This document shows, piece by piece, positions 30,429-36,977 of a stretch of 41,440 nucleotides of DNA. Under the pieces are notes generated by a model. It saw only the letters and a list, made by a program, of their open reading frames with translations. It was not told the origin of the DNA and ran no database searches. This DNA is from JBFWQM01 sp050249455 (lineage in GTDB: Bacteria; Pseudomonadota; Alphaproteobacteria; MPNO01; VGEU01): the NCBI GenBank assembly GCA_050249455.1, contig JBFWQM010000015.1, forward strand, positions 1 through 41,440. The letters run 5' to 3'. A program made the translations under genes and the position numbers. Numbering within the stretch: position 1 is the first letter of the stretch; each line of letters begins with the position of its first letter.

Positions 30429-31401
30429 CCTTTCCCCCATGGTTCGGAAACTGCCGCCACTCGACGCCGTCGAGCCGAGCGCCGGCGGCGGCCTTGCCGA
30501 CGCGATAGACATCGGGCTGGTCGTCGATGTGGCCGTCGTCGCGCGCCAGGTTCTCGCGCCAGAAACGGCACGCCTCGCCGAACCATCGCGCGACCTCGAC
30601 CGTGCCGGTCATGCGCTCGACGTTCTCGCCGGGTGTCCACTCGCCCCATTGCTTGAAGAAGAACGGCACCCCGGCGTCGGCGCACTGGTCGCGCAAGCCG
30701 CGCGCCCATGCCGGGTGCATCGGCCGCGCGCCCGGGCCGCTCTCGCCGCCGGCGATCACCCAGTCGAGCGGCGGCCGGATATTCCTAACGAACGTGCCAC
30801 TGCCTCCCGCCATGGCATATTCCTTCGGGACCCCGCCGCTGACCGGCATCAAAAAGTCTGTCAGGTCCACCGCCCCGAGCAGCGGCTCGCACGACAGGAA
30901 CCGGACCCGCGCCGGGATGTCGCGCAAGATCGGCACACGGTGGTCGGCGCGCTTCTGGTCCTCGACGGTGGTGCCGAGCCACACGTTCGGCCAGCCCGCA
31001 CCCCACGCCGGATGCCCCGCCGCCGTGTCCGGCAGCATCCTGGCGATGTTCTCGGGCCGCTTGGTCAGCAGCAGCCAGTCGAGGTGCGGCGTCTGGGCGA
31101 TGCGGTGCCACAGGTCGTTGCGCCACCGCTCCGGGACCTGGTTGTCGAACACGTCGGCCAGCGACGCGCAGAACACCAGGTCGCGCCGGCCCGCCGCGGC
31201 GGCGCGCCGGTTCCACCGCACCGGCTGTTGCCAATTCGCCGGCGTGGTGCGCCGCCGCTCGCCCGCCCACAGCCCGGCCTGGCCGGTGCGCTTGGCCCAG
31301 TCGGCGGCGTAGCAGTTGTCGCACGCGGGCGACAGGCGCGTGCAGCCGACCCACGGGTTGAAGGTGTGCGTCGCCCACTCGATCGCGGTGTTCTCACCCA
31401 T
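30418..31401 (-). CDS. Phage Gp37/Gp68 family (DUF5131) protein, 327 aa
   Basis: The N-terminus TAIEWATHTFNPWVGCTRLS followed by PACDNCYA is the diagnostic start of the DUF5131/Gp37-Gp68 family. Cysteines at residues 20, 27 and 30 could hold a metal or iron-sulphur cluster. Later motifs are DWLLLTKRPENI, PNVWLGTTVEDQKRADHRVP and WVIAGGESGPGARPMHPAWA. The family is common in phages and some hosts, with no settled activity. It lies in the early operon next to gapR. Confidence 0.9.
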   Translation of the reverse strand: MGENTAIEWATHTFNPWVGCTRLSPACDNCYAADWAKRTGQAGLWAGERRRTTPANWQQPVRWNRRAAAAGRRDLVFCASLADVFDNQVPERWRNDLWHRIAQTPHLDWLLLTKRPENIARMLPDTAAGHPAWGAGWPNVWLGTTVEDQKRADHRVPILRDIPARVRFLSCEPLLGAVDLTDFLMPVSGGVPKEYAMAGGSGTFVRNIRPPLDWVIAGGESGPGARPMHPAWARGLRDQCADAGVPFFFKQWGEWTPGENVERMTGTVEVARWFGEACRFWRENLARDDGHIDDQPDVYRVGKAAAGARLDGVEWRQFPNHGGKDAV

Positions 31402-31708
31402 GCCCGCCGGCCTCCGGTTCCTTCGCCAGCGCCTCGAGCCGCTCGAGCTGGTGCGTCAGGCCGCGGGTCAGCGCCGCGGCGAGCCGCGCGGCGTCGGCGA
31501 GCTGCGGCTCGGCGCAGGTGCGCAGCAGCTCGACCGCGTGGCCGACCGACTGGGCGGTGCGCCCGGCCTCGCACGCGGCGTTGAACACCGCCCGCGCCCG
31601 CGCCACGCACGCCGGGTCGGTGATCACGCCGGGGATGTCCTGCGCCCGGATGCCGGCTGCGCCGGCGGGGGCGCGGATGCCGGCCGGGTCGGGCGGGTCC
31701 GCGGTCAT
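31394..31708 (-). CDS. Small early protein, unknown, 104 aa
   Basis: Start ATG 31708 overlaps the previous stop (ATGA). The protein is an acidic Pro/Ala N-terminus followed by helices ACVARARAVFNAACEAGRTA and LADAARLAAALTRGLTHQLE. No motif is recognised. Proteins of this layout are often annotated as hypothetical in the same neighbourhood as DUF5131. It may be a small regulatory or nucleoid-associated protein, but the sequence does not show it. Confidence 0.6.
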   Translation of the reverse strand: MTADPPDPAGIRAPAGAAGIRAQDIPGVITDPACVARARAVFNAACEAGRTAQSVGHAVELLRTCAEPQLADAARLAAALTRGLTHQLERLEALAKEPEAGGHG

Positions 31709-32136
31709 GACGCGAACTTCGTCACCACGGGGCGCGCCTGCACCGCCTTGACCCGCGCCGCCTGCGTCAGCCCCGGCGGCAGCTCGACCGTCACGGTCCC
31801 CGCCTTTTGGTCGGCCTGGTGCCGGCAACGCACCGCGCGGATCAACTCGGTCGCCCAGCCCGGCGCGAAGGTGTTGCAGCTGAGCCCGATGGTCGCCGCC
31901 GCCCCCATCTTGGTCAGCGTCCGGCCGACCGGCGACTTGACCAGCCGCAGCCGGCCGAGGTCGTCGCCCTCGCCGACCTCGATCGCGACCCGGTCGCCCC
32001 GGGCCCAGCCCAGCGCCGCGCGCACGTCGGTGCCCAGCACCAGGCGCCATTGCCGCTTCTTGCGCCCGCACACGCTGAAGGTGACCCCCAAGGTGTCGCG
32101 CCGCCCGCTGTTCACCGGCAGGCTTACGAAGCCCAT
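31705..32136 (-). CDS. AbrB/SpoVT-like early DNA-binding protein (tentative), 143 aa
   Basis: A segment in the middle reads VRAALGWARGDRVAIEVGEG, then LGRLRLVKSPVG, the alternating hydrophobic/Gly pattern of AbrB-type swapped-hairpin barrels. The C-terminal half is not assigned. GGAGGGCGCGAC precedes the ATG at 32136. It heads the leftward replication run, a suitable place for a transition-state-type regulator, but only the pattern supports this. Confidence 0.5.
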   Translation of the reverse strand: MGFVSLPVNSGRRDTLGVTFSVCGRKKRQWRLVLGTDVRAALGWARGDRVAIEVGEGDDLGRLRLVKSPVGRTLTKMGAAATIGLSCNTFAPGWATELIRAVRCRHQADQKAGTVTVELPPGLTQAARVKAVQARPVVTKFAS

Positions 32137-32189
32137 GTCGCGCCCTCCGTTTGTGCTAGGCTGCCGGCCCCCCACCGATGGAGGACCGC

Positions 32190-32474
32190 ATGTTCCGCGT
32201 CCTGGCCGGCATCGTCGCCATCCCGCTGATCGCCGCCGGCGCCGGCGGGCTGTGGCTGACCTGGACCCTGGCGGTGGAGGCGGCGGCGGCGGCCGAGCGC
32301 ACCCGCGTTGCGCTGCCCGGCCTGCACAACGACACCCTGCCGCAGCTCGCCGCCGGCGGCGCGACGACCGTCGCCGCCGCGGTCGGCCTGCTGTCGCTGA
32401 TCGTGCTCGGCATCGGGGTGCTGTGCGCCAACGCCGCCGCGGTCGACATCGTCGTGTTGCGCCGCGACCCCTGA
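32190..32474 (+). CDS. Small membrane protein with two transmembrane segments, 94 aa
   Basis: I choose the ATG at 32190 because GGAGG lies seven bases upstream (32180-32184), although another ATG stands at 32178. Two hydrophobic helices are visible: VLAGIVAIPLIAAGAGGLWL at about residues 4-24, and TVAAAVGLLSLIVLGIGVLC at about 54-74. It is the only rightward gene between the leftward Cro-like gene and the replication run and converges with the Cro-like gene. Possible roles are superinfection exclusion or holin-like activity. No family is recognised. Confidence 0.6.
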   Translation: MFRVLAGIVAIPLIAAGAGGLWLTWTLAVEAAAAAERTRVALPGLHNDTLPQLAAGGATTVAAAVGLLSLIVLGIGVLCANAAAVDIVVLRRDP

Positions 32475-32479
32475 TCGCC

Positions 32480-32740
32480 TCACGCCGCATCCTCCGTTCC
32501 CGATTCGGTCCCGGTGCCGGAAACGCTTCGCTCTGTTAGCGTTTCGTCATGCGCCGCGTAGAAGTCGTTGGGTGTGACCGCCCCGCCGGTGAGCGCCAGG
32601 ATGCGCGCCATCACCTCGCGCGGCGGGATGCGCCGCCCCGTGCGGTAGCGCCACACCGTCATCCGGGTGCCGACGCCGATCGCTTCCGCGACCTGGTCCA
32701 TCGTCAGCCCCGCGCCGTCGATCCATGATCCGAAGTCCAT
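32480..32740 (-). CDS. Cro-like HTH regulator, 86 aa
   Basis: A helix-turn-helix of XRE type is visible: SWIDGAGLTMDQVAEAIGVG then TRMTVWRYRTGRRIPPREVM. The ATG at 32740 sits a few bases after the PL -10 box, implying an mRNA with little or no leader. It is divergent from the CI-like gene and shares the operator region with it, the usual position for Cro. Its operator preference cannot be read from sequence. Confidence 0.75.
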   Translation of the reverse strand: MDFGSWIDGAGLTMDQVAEAIGVGTRMTVWRYRTGRRIPPREVMARILALTGGAVTPNDFYAAHDETLTERSVSGTGTESGTEDAA

Positions 32741-32748
32741 GCCGGCGA

Positions 32749-32777
32749 AAGTAACCAAATCAGTAACGATTCGTCAA
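32749..32777 (-). promoter_or_regulatory. Promoter PL with operator O1
   Basis: On the minus strand the -35 box TTGACG (32777-32772) is followed by 17 bases and the -10 box TTACTT (32754-32749). Operator O1 (32751-32767, GTAACCA-AAT-CAGTAAC) covers most of the spacer and reaches into the -10. Predicted start of transcription is about 32742, and the Cro-like ATG is at 32740, so the message is nearly leaderless. Confidence 0.7.
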
Positions 32778-32790
32778 TCGCTAGCCGTGC

Positions 32791-32807
32791 GTAACCGGGA
32801 CGGATAC
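32791..32807. promoter_or_regulatory. Operator O2
   Basis: GTAACCG-GGA-CGGATAC, a 17-bp copy of the palindrome GTTACCG-N3-CGGTAAC with three changes in the arms. It lies 40 bp from O1 and 47 bp from O3, between the divergent promoters PL and PRM. Confidence 0.7.
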
Positions 32808-32831
32808 CAGATGTCGTTGCCGTCTTCGTCA

Positions 32832-32860
32832 CGGACAGTTGCCGGAACGGTGACTATCTT
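32832..32860 (+). promoter_or_regulatory. Repressor promoter PRM with operator O3
   Basis: The -10 box is TATCTT (32855-32860) and a weak -35 box CGGACA (32832-32837) lies 17 bases upstream. Operator O3 (32838-32854, GTTGCCG-GAA-CGGTGAC) fills the spacer exactly. Transcription would start at about 32867, at or one base from the repressor ATG 32868, so the mRNA is probably leaderless as for lambda cI. Confidence 0.65.
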
Positions 32861-32867
32861 CGGGCCC

Positions 32868-33194
32868 ATGAGCACCCGACGCTCCGCCCGTTCGCCTAAC
32901 CGGCTTAAGGAACTCATCGACGACCGCGAGATGTCGATGGAGGAGCTCGCGCGCCTGGCGCACACCACCAAGGCGACGATTTCCCGCCTCGCCACCGGCA
33001 AGATGCAGATGACGGTGACGTGGGCCGAGAAGCTTGCGCCGCATCTCGGGTGCCATCCGGCCGAGCTGTTCGGCAGCGACCCGCTGACCAAGGAGGAGGT
33101 CGGCATCGTGCTGCGCTTCCGCGGCCTCGGCGAGGAACGCCGCCAGACCTTCGAGCGCCTGCTCGACGTCGTCGAGCACGACAAGACCCGCTAA
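32868..33194 (+). CDS. CI-like XRE-family repressor, 108 aa
   Basis: HTH_3 domain at about residues 12-67: SPNRLKELIDDREMSMEELA then ARLAHTTKATISRLATGKMQ and the fourth helix AEKLAPHLGCHPAELFG. The short C-terminus (LTKEEVGIVLRFRGLGEERR) lacks a LexA-like peptidase domain, so SOS self-cleavage is not expected. It is flanked by operators on both sides. It probably maintains lysogeny by repressing PL and PR and controlling its own PRM. The start is at 32868, with no Shine-Dalgarno visible. Confidence 0.8.
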   Translation: MSTRRSARSPNRLKELIDDREMSMEELARLAHTTKATISRLATGKMQMTVTWAEKLAPHLGCHPAELFGSDPLTKEEVGIVLRFRGLGEERRQTFERLLDVVEHDKTR

Positions 33195-33251
33195 GCTTTA
33201 GCCGTCTTTGGCGCGCATCCGCGCCGACGTCACCGATCGCGCGGTTCCATC

Positions 33252-33268
33252 GTTACCGGATCAGCAAC
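33252..33268. promoter_or_regulatory. Operator O4
   Basis: GTTACCG-GAT-CAGCAAC, matching the palindrome GTTACCG-N3-CGGTAAC fully in the left arm and at five of seven bases in the right. It lies 9 bp upstream of the PR -35 box and 35 bp before O5. A weaker half-like copy is at about 33229-33245. Confidence 0.7.
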
Positions 33269-33276
33269 TTTTTCGC

Positions 33277-33305
33277 TTGACCGTCCGTCACCGGATCGGT
33301 AACGC
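33277..33305 (+). promoter_or_regulatory. Rightward promoter PR with operator O5
   Basis: TTGACC (33277-33282), 17 bases, then TAACGC (33300-33305). The operator O5 (33287-33303, GTCACCG-GAT-CGGTAAC) covers the spacer and half of the -10. The layout mirrors PL. It should drive the rightward genes that begin at 33481. Confidence 0.65.
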
Positions 33306-33310
33306 TTGGA

Positions 33311-33335
33311 CCGTCCGGCGTCGCAACCCGGACGG
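33311..33335 (+). promoter_or_regulatory. Stem-loop in the PR leader
   Basis: CCGTCCGG (33311-33318) pairs with CCGGACGG (33328-33335) around a 9-base loop, right at the predicted start of the PR transcript. It could be an attenuator or a 5' stabilising stem. The rest of 33336-33480 is a GC-rich leader in which I see no gene. Confidence 0.5.
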
Positions 33336-33480
33336 CGTTCCCCCTCCCGACCCCGACCGGCCCAAGGGCAACCGATGGACCGGCCGGGGAACCCCGGGGC
33401 GGGCGGCGCGGCGGGATCCGACGTGAACCCCATGACGCCCCGCCGCGCTTGCCCGCCCCGGCCTGCACCCCGGAGCGACC

Positions 33481-33819
33481 ATGCTCGACGTTCCCCCCGC
33501 CTTCCGCCTGCACTACCCCACCGCCGACGCCGCGCTGCGCGCCGCGCTCGGCCTCGCCCCCGGCCGGTCGATCGTCTACTTCACCGGCGACCTCGCCTGC
33601 GCCCGCGGCCGCGCGCCCGACGTCCGCGCCGTCGCCGACACCATGCGCCGGCTCGCCGAGCGCGACCGGGTCGGCGTCCTCGCCCAGCGCCGCCGCCCCG
33701 ACGGCTGGTTCGACTACGAGTTCACCCGGGTCAACCTCGCGCGCCTGCCCGCCACCAGCGAGTTGAGCCCGCACAAAAGACGCGCGCCGCGCCGGCCCTT
33801 GGAACTCGAGGTGGCGTGA
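33481..33819 (+). CDS. Unknown early rightward protein, 112 aa
   Basis: First gene behind PR. It reads MLDVPPAFRLHYPTADAALR, then GRSIVYFTGDLACARGRAPD, then VADTMRRLAERDRVGVLAQR and RPDGWFDYEFTRVNL. The middle pattern (short strand then charged helix) resembles small phage proteins of unknown role found beside regulators. The TGA overlaps the next ATG (TGATG). The C-terminal PHKRRAPRRP is basic. Confidence 0.65.
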   Translation: MLDVPPAFRLHYPTADAALRAALGLAPGRSIVYFTGDLACARGRAPDVRAVADTMRRLAERDRVGVLAQRRRPDGWFDYEFTRVNLARLPATSELSPHKRRAPRRPLELEVA

Positions 33820-34136
33820 TGGCGGTCGCGGAAACCCGCGCGGCGGGCAACGTCCTCAGGATGCCGACGCCGCAGCCGAACCCGGTGCGCGCCGCCTTCA
33901 TCACCCTCGACCGGCTGCAGCGCCTCGCCGAGGGGATCGACCTCGAGGCGGTCAACGCCGCCGACCGCACCTTCCGGCGATCCGGCCTGATCGGCTGCTT
34001 CATCGCGCACCCGCGCCGCTGGGCCGACGCGATGCGGGCGTGGCAGGCCGCGCGCGATTTGATGAACGCCGCGCGCCAGCTCACCGCCGCGGCCGACCGC
34101 CTCGCCGCCGCGCGGGCCGAGGGAGAGCCGCGGTGA
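33819..34136 (+). CDS. Unknown early helical protein, 105 aa
   Basis: Start ATG shares a base with the stop before it. The N-terminus is Pro-rich (MPTPQPNPVRAAFITLDRLQ), followed by helical RFRRSGLIGCFIAHPRRWAD-like and LMNAARQLTAAADRLAAARA segments that could form a coiled coil. I do not recognise the family. It is coupled to its neighbours and so is part of one rightward polycistron. Confidence 0.6.
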   Translation: MAVAETRAAGNVLRMPTPQPNPVRAAFITLDRLQRLAEGIDLEAVNAADRTFRRSGLIGCFIAHPRRWADAMRAWQAARDLMNAARQLTAAADRLAAARAEGEPR

Positions 34137-34435
34137 GCGCCGAGGTGATCGACTTCGCCACCCGCCGCGCGCTGCCGTTCCACGCGATCGACGCCGCGGT
34201 GGTGTTCCGCATCGGCGACCGGCTGCGGCTGCGCGACGGCGAGGTCGCGCGCCTGCTCGACTGGCCGGAAATCCACCGCGCCGACGGCACCTTGCGGGTG
34301 GAATTCCTGGTCCACGTCGAGCGCACCGGCTACCGCCGCCTGGTGCCGGTCAGCCAGGTCGAGCGGCTCGACCCGGAGGGGCCGACGCCGCCGTGCGACG
34401 TCGCCCCTTTTGCCGACGGGAACGATGCCCGATGA
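34133..34435 (+). CDS. Unknown early protein, 100 aa
   Basis: A GTG at 34133 overlaps the preceding TGA (GTGA). The sequence VSAEVIDFATRRALPFHAID, then VVFRIGDRLRLRDGEVARLL and YRRLVPVSQVERLD suggests a small beta-barrel-like protein. An ATG overlaps its stop for the next gene. No function can be assigned. Confidence 0.6.
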   Translation: MSAEVIDFATRRALPFHAIDAAVVFRIGDRLRLRDGEVARLLDWPEIHRADGTLRVEFLVHVERTGYRRLVPVSQVERLDPEGPTPPCDVAPFADGNDAR

Positions 34436-34533
34436 CCCGCCGCCGCGCCTCGTGCGTCGCGGTCGCCGGCGGCATCGCCATCGGCTTCGCGCTCACCCTG
34501 CTCGCGTTCTGGAAAATGGGCGCGTGGCAATGA
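34432..34533 (+). CDS. Small single-pass membrane protein, 33 aa
   Basis: ATG 34432 overlaps the preceding TGA, and its own TGA overlaps the next ATG. Three Arg residues near the N-terminus are followed by VAVAGGIAIGFALTLLAFW, a single transmembrane helix, so an N-in orientation is likely. It is too short for most gene finders, but the tight overlap on both sides supports translation. Confidence 0.5.
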   Translation: MTRRRASCVAVAGGIAIGFALTLLAFWKMGAWQ

Positions 34534-34820
34534 TGCGCGCGCTCGCCCGCGCGCTCCCGCGCGCCATCGTGCTGACGGCCGCCGTACTGGCGGCGGCCGG
34601 CTGCGCCGGCCCGGCACCGCTGGGTAGCACCCCTGGGGGAACGGTGCCGGGTTGGCGCGAGCGCACGTTCGTCGAGGTGCCGCGCGCCGGCGGCGAGCCG
34701 TGCCTGGTCGAGAAGCCGGAACCCTACGATGCGCGCCATTGGGTGCACGACTTCGCCGCCTGGGTGTGGCAGTGCGTGAACCTTGGCAAGGTCACCGGCC
34801 GGCTCGGGGGTGACGCATGA
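34530..34820 (+). CDS. Predicted lipoprotein, 96 aa
   Basis: The signal peptide MMRALARALPRAIVLTAAVL ends in a lipobox (LAAAGC), so the mature protein would be a lipid-anchored periplasmic protein from that Cys. The mature part has PGWRERTFVEVPRAGGEPCL and HWVHDFAAWVWQCVNLGKV. It sits in the early rightward run, where a lipoprotein is unusual for a lysis gene, so a superinfection exclusion role can be considered. This is inferred. Confidence 0.6.
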   Translation: MMRALARALPRAIVLTAAVLAAAGCAGPAPLGSTPGGTVPGWRERTFVEVPRAGGEPCLVEKPEPYDARHWVHDFAAWVWQCVNLGKVTGRLGGDA

Positions 34821-35437
34821 TGCGCCCGGTTGAGGTCGTGGTCGTGTTCCTGTTCGGCGCCGCCTGCGCCGCGATCGGCGTCACCACGCCGCGCGGCGCC
34901 TGCGGTCAGACCCTGCCGCCGGCGGCGGCGACCGACCGGCTGCCGCCGGCGCCGCGCCCGGCGGCGCCGCCGGTCGAGGCGCTGCCGCCGGCCGGTTATC
35001 TCGGCATCGACACCACCCGCGCCGCCGAGGCGGCCGCGGCCGAGCGCGATGCCAAGGCCGAGCGGCGCAGCCAGGCGCAGCAGGCCGCCGCCCGCCGCAC
35101 CCGCCAGCGCCTGGCGCGCTATGCGCCCGCGGCGGGCGGCGACGACGCGCACGCCGCCCGCCTGGCCGCCACCCCGCACGTGCTTTGGATCCTGCGCCGC
35201 ACCGAGCAGACCACCCGCACCCCGCTCAAATATCCGACCCCGGCGGCGCCAGGCACCCCCGGCGCCGGCCCCGGCGGGGTCCCGCCGCTGGCGCTGGTGA
35301 TGACCTCGGACATGTCGGCGATCACGCACCAGGAATTCGGCGACCGCGGCGCCTGCATGGTGTCGCTCGAGCTGCTCGCCGAGCACGTCGACCCCGACGA
35401 ATCCGCGCTCTACTGCGCGCCGCTGCGCACGCGATGA
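34817..35437 (+). CDS. Predicted exported or membrane-anchored protein, 206 aa
   Basis: An N-terminal hydrophobic segment (VEVVVVFLFGAACAAIGV) acts as signal peptide or anchor. It is followed by a Pro/Ala linker and a charged helix AEAAAAERDAKAERRSQAQQ. The C-terminal half (about 120-206) holds HVLWILRRTEQTTRTPLKYP and CMVSLELLAEHVDPDESALY. The domain is unassigned. It overlaps the lipoprotein gene by four bases, so the two exported proteins are coupled and may act together at the envelope. Confidence 0.6.
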   Translation: MMRPVEVVVVFLFGAACAAIGVTTPRGACGQTLPPAAATDRLPPAPRPAAPPVEALPPAGYLGIDTTRAAEAAAAERDAKAERRSQAQQAAARRTRQRLARYAPAAGGDDAHAARLAATPHVLWILRRTEQTTRTPLKYPTPAAPGTPGAGPGGVPPLALVMTSDMSAITHQEFGDRGACMVSLELLAEHVDPDESALYCAPLRTR

Positions 35438-35574
35438 ACCGCCCCTTGCTCACCCCCGAGACGACGCCGCGCACCGCTTCGCTGCGCAGCGCTTCGCCCC
35501 GCGACCCGCATCGAGGCCGCGCATCGCCGCTCATAACCGAGCAACGCAACGTCCTAAAACCGGAGGAACGATGA
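35434..35574 (+). CDS. Short reading frame, 46 aa, doubtful
   Basis: ATG 35434 overlaps the previous TGA and the frame ends in a TGA overlapping the next ATG, so it fills the gap between two genes. Its sequence is Arg/Ser/Pro-rich and low in information. It may be a translated leader rather than a functional protein. The Shine-Dalgarno GGAGGAACG for the next gene lies inside it. Confidence 0.35.
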   Translation: MNRPLLTPETTPRTASLRSASPRDPHRGRASPLITEQRNVLKPEER

Positions 35575-36182
35575 TCACAGCCCGCGCCACCTTGATCGGC
35601 CTGTCGCCCTATTCGCAGTCGGCCGCCCACAACACCCCGAAGGCATCGCCCAACGAGAGCGCCGACGACTTCGAGCGCCGGACCTGGCGCAACAAGGTAA
35701 ACGCCGACGCGCACGGCCACATGTTCGTGCCGCCGATGGGACTCAAGGCCGCGCTGGAAGACGCCGCCCGTTTCCGCGGCGTGCGCATCCCCGGCAAAGG
35801 TTTGAAGACGTTCACGTCGCATTTCGAGGCGGGCATCATGATCGCGGCCGGGCCGATCGTGCACGATGCGACCGGCCTGCCGGTGCGCCGCGACACCGTT
35901 CCGGGCGAGGATGTGTTCGTCAACGCCGACGGCAAGCGCGGCGGCGGCACCCGCGTCTGGCGGACCTTCCCGACCGTGCCGGAGGGCTGGCGCATCGAGG
36001 TCGACTACATGGTGCTCGACGACATGATCGGCCAGGACATCTTTCGCCGCACCCTCGACGACTGCGGCAAGTTCGTCGGCATCGGCCGCTTCCGCCCGCA
36101 GAAGCGCGGCTGGTACGGCCGCTTCCGCATCGAAACCCTGGACTGGATCGACGACGCGGTCGCGGTCCAGGCGGCGGCTTAG
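35571..36182 (+). CDS. Unknown conserved-looking phage protein, 203 aa
   Basis: GGAGGAACG precedes the ATG. The protein begins MITARATLIGLSPYSQSAAH and contains HMFVPPMGLKAALEDAARFR, then FEAGIMIAAGPIVHDATGLP, and ends GKFVGIGRFRPQKRGWYGRF with a following RIE. The strand-helix order and the terminal GIGxFRP...GxGRF segment recall ferredoxin-like RAMP/Cas7-type folds seen in some phage proteins. That is a weak pattern-level resemblance. I do not assign a function. Confidence 0.6.
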   Translation: MITARATLIGLSPYSQSAAHNTPKASPNESADDFERRTWRNKVNADAHGHMFVPPMGLKAALEDAARFRGVRIPGKGLKTFTSHFEAGIMIAAGPIVHDATGLPVRRDTVPGEDVFVNADGKRGGGTRVWRTFPTVPEGWRIEVDYMVLDDMIGQDIFRRTLDDCGKFVGIGRFRPQKRGWYGRFRIETLDWIDDAVAVQAAA

Positions 36183-36470
36183 CAGCGCGCCGCCGCGCAC
36201 GGCCACGCACCGCTTCACCCCGCGCTGCTTCGCTACGCGCACCGTGTCGCCGCTGCGCTACTCGGCGCTTCGCACCACAACTCATCTTTCCGCACGCCAT
36301 TGCAACGCAACGAACATCCAATGATGGCCCGGCAGAGATTTACTTCACCAGCGCGGCGCTACGCCCGTCGCCGCAACGCCTGGCTCCGCGCCTCTTTGCT
36401 GCGCATCCCATCGCATCGCACACCGACGCTCCGCGTCCCCCGACACCGCAACGCAACGAAGGATTTCCCC
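36183..36470. other. Intergenic region, no gene seen, low-complexity leader repeats
   Basis: There is no convincing gene. The stretch is rich in GCTTCGC/GCTGCGC-like words and carries GCAACGCAACGAA twice (36302-36314 and 36448-36460). A third version (GCAACGCAACG) stands at 35541-35551 upstream of the previous gene. Each precedes an ATG by about 10-20 bases. A shared leader or binding site is possible. Confidence 0.5.
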
Positions 36471-36977
36471 ATGCCCGACGACGCCCGCCGCACAATTCCC
36501 CAAGTCAGCGTGGATACCAACCTCGTGTTCCAGCGCCTGGAGACAGCGGAGGTCGGCGAGGTCGTCACCTATGCCGAGCTGACGGTTTTGATCGGTCGCG
36601 ACGTCACCACCCGCGCCCGCCACAACCTGACCAGTGCCGTGCGCCGGGCGGAGCGTGAGCGCGGCATGATCTTCGCGCCGCAGCGCGGCGTCGGCGTCAA
36701 GCGGCTCAGCGACGCCGAGATCGTCGAGGCCATCGGCGCCGTGCCCGCTGCGCTCGGCCGGCGCGCCCGCCGCGCCGCCCGCTGGCTCGCCGCGGTCGCG
36801 GACTGGGATGCGCTGCCCCCCGCCCTCAAGGCCCGCCACAACGCCTACCTGTCGGCCCTCGGCGCGCTGACGGAGATCACCCGGCCGGCGACAATCGCCA
36901 AGCTGGAGCGCCACGTCGACCAACGCCACCGCCAGGCCCTGCCCGTGGCGAAAACCCTCGACGCCTTCAAGGCGTGA
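36471..36977 (+). CDS. Unknown DNA-binding-like phage protein, 168 aa
   Basis: ATG 36471 follows GAAGGA. The N-terminal half, QVSVDTNLVFQRLETAEVGE and VVTYAELTVLIGRDVTTRAR, reads like a winged-helix pattern (helix, strand, helix, R-rich wing). The RAERERGMIFAPQRGVGVKR segment fits a wing. The C-terminal half is helical (RRARRAARWLAAVADWDALP). The family is not recognised. It is coupled to the excisionase-like gene by a GTGA overlap. Confidence 0.6.
   Translation: MPDDARRTIPQVSVDTNLVFQRLETAEVGEVVTYAELTVLIGRDVTTRARHNLTSAVRRAERERGMIFAPQRGVGVKRLSDAEIVEAIGAVPAALGRRARRAARWLAAVADWDALPPALKARHNAYLSALGALTEITRPATIAKLERHVDQRHRQALPVAKTLDAFKA

Noticed and set aside
33306..34136. Longer reading of the 105-residue early gene starting near 33306
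   Set aside because: The extra part overlaps the 33481-33819 gene in another frame and consists of Arg/Pro repeats. The ATG at 33819 with TGATG overlap is the natural start.
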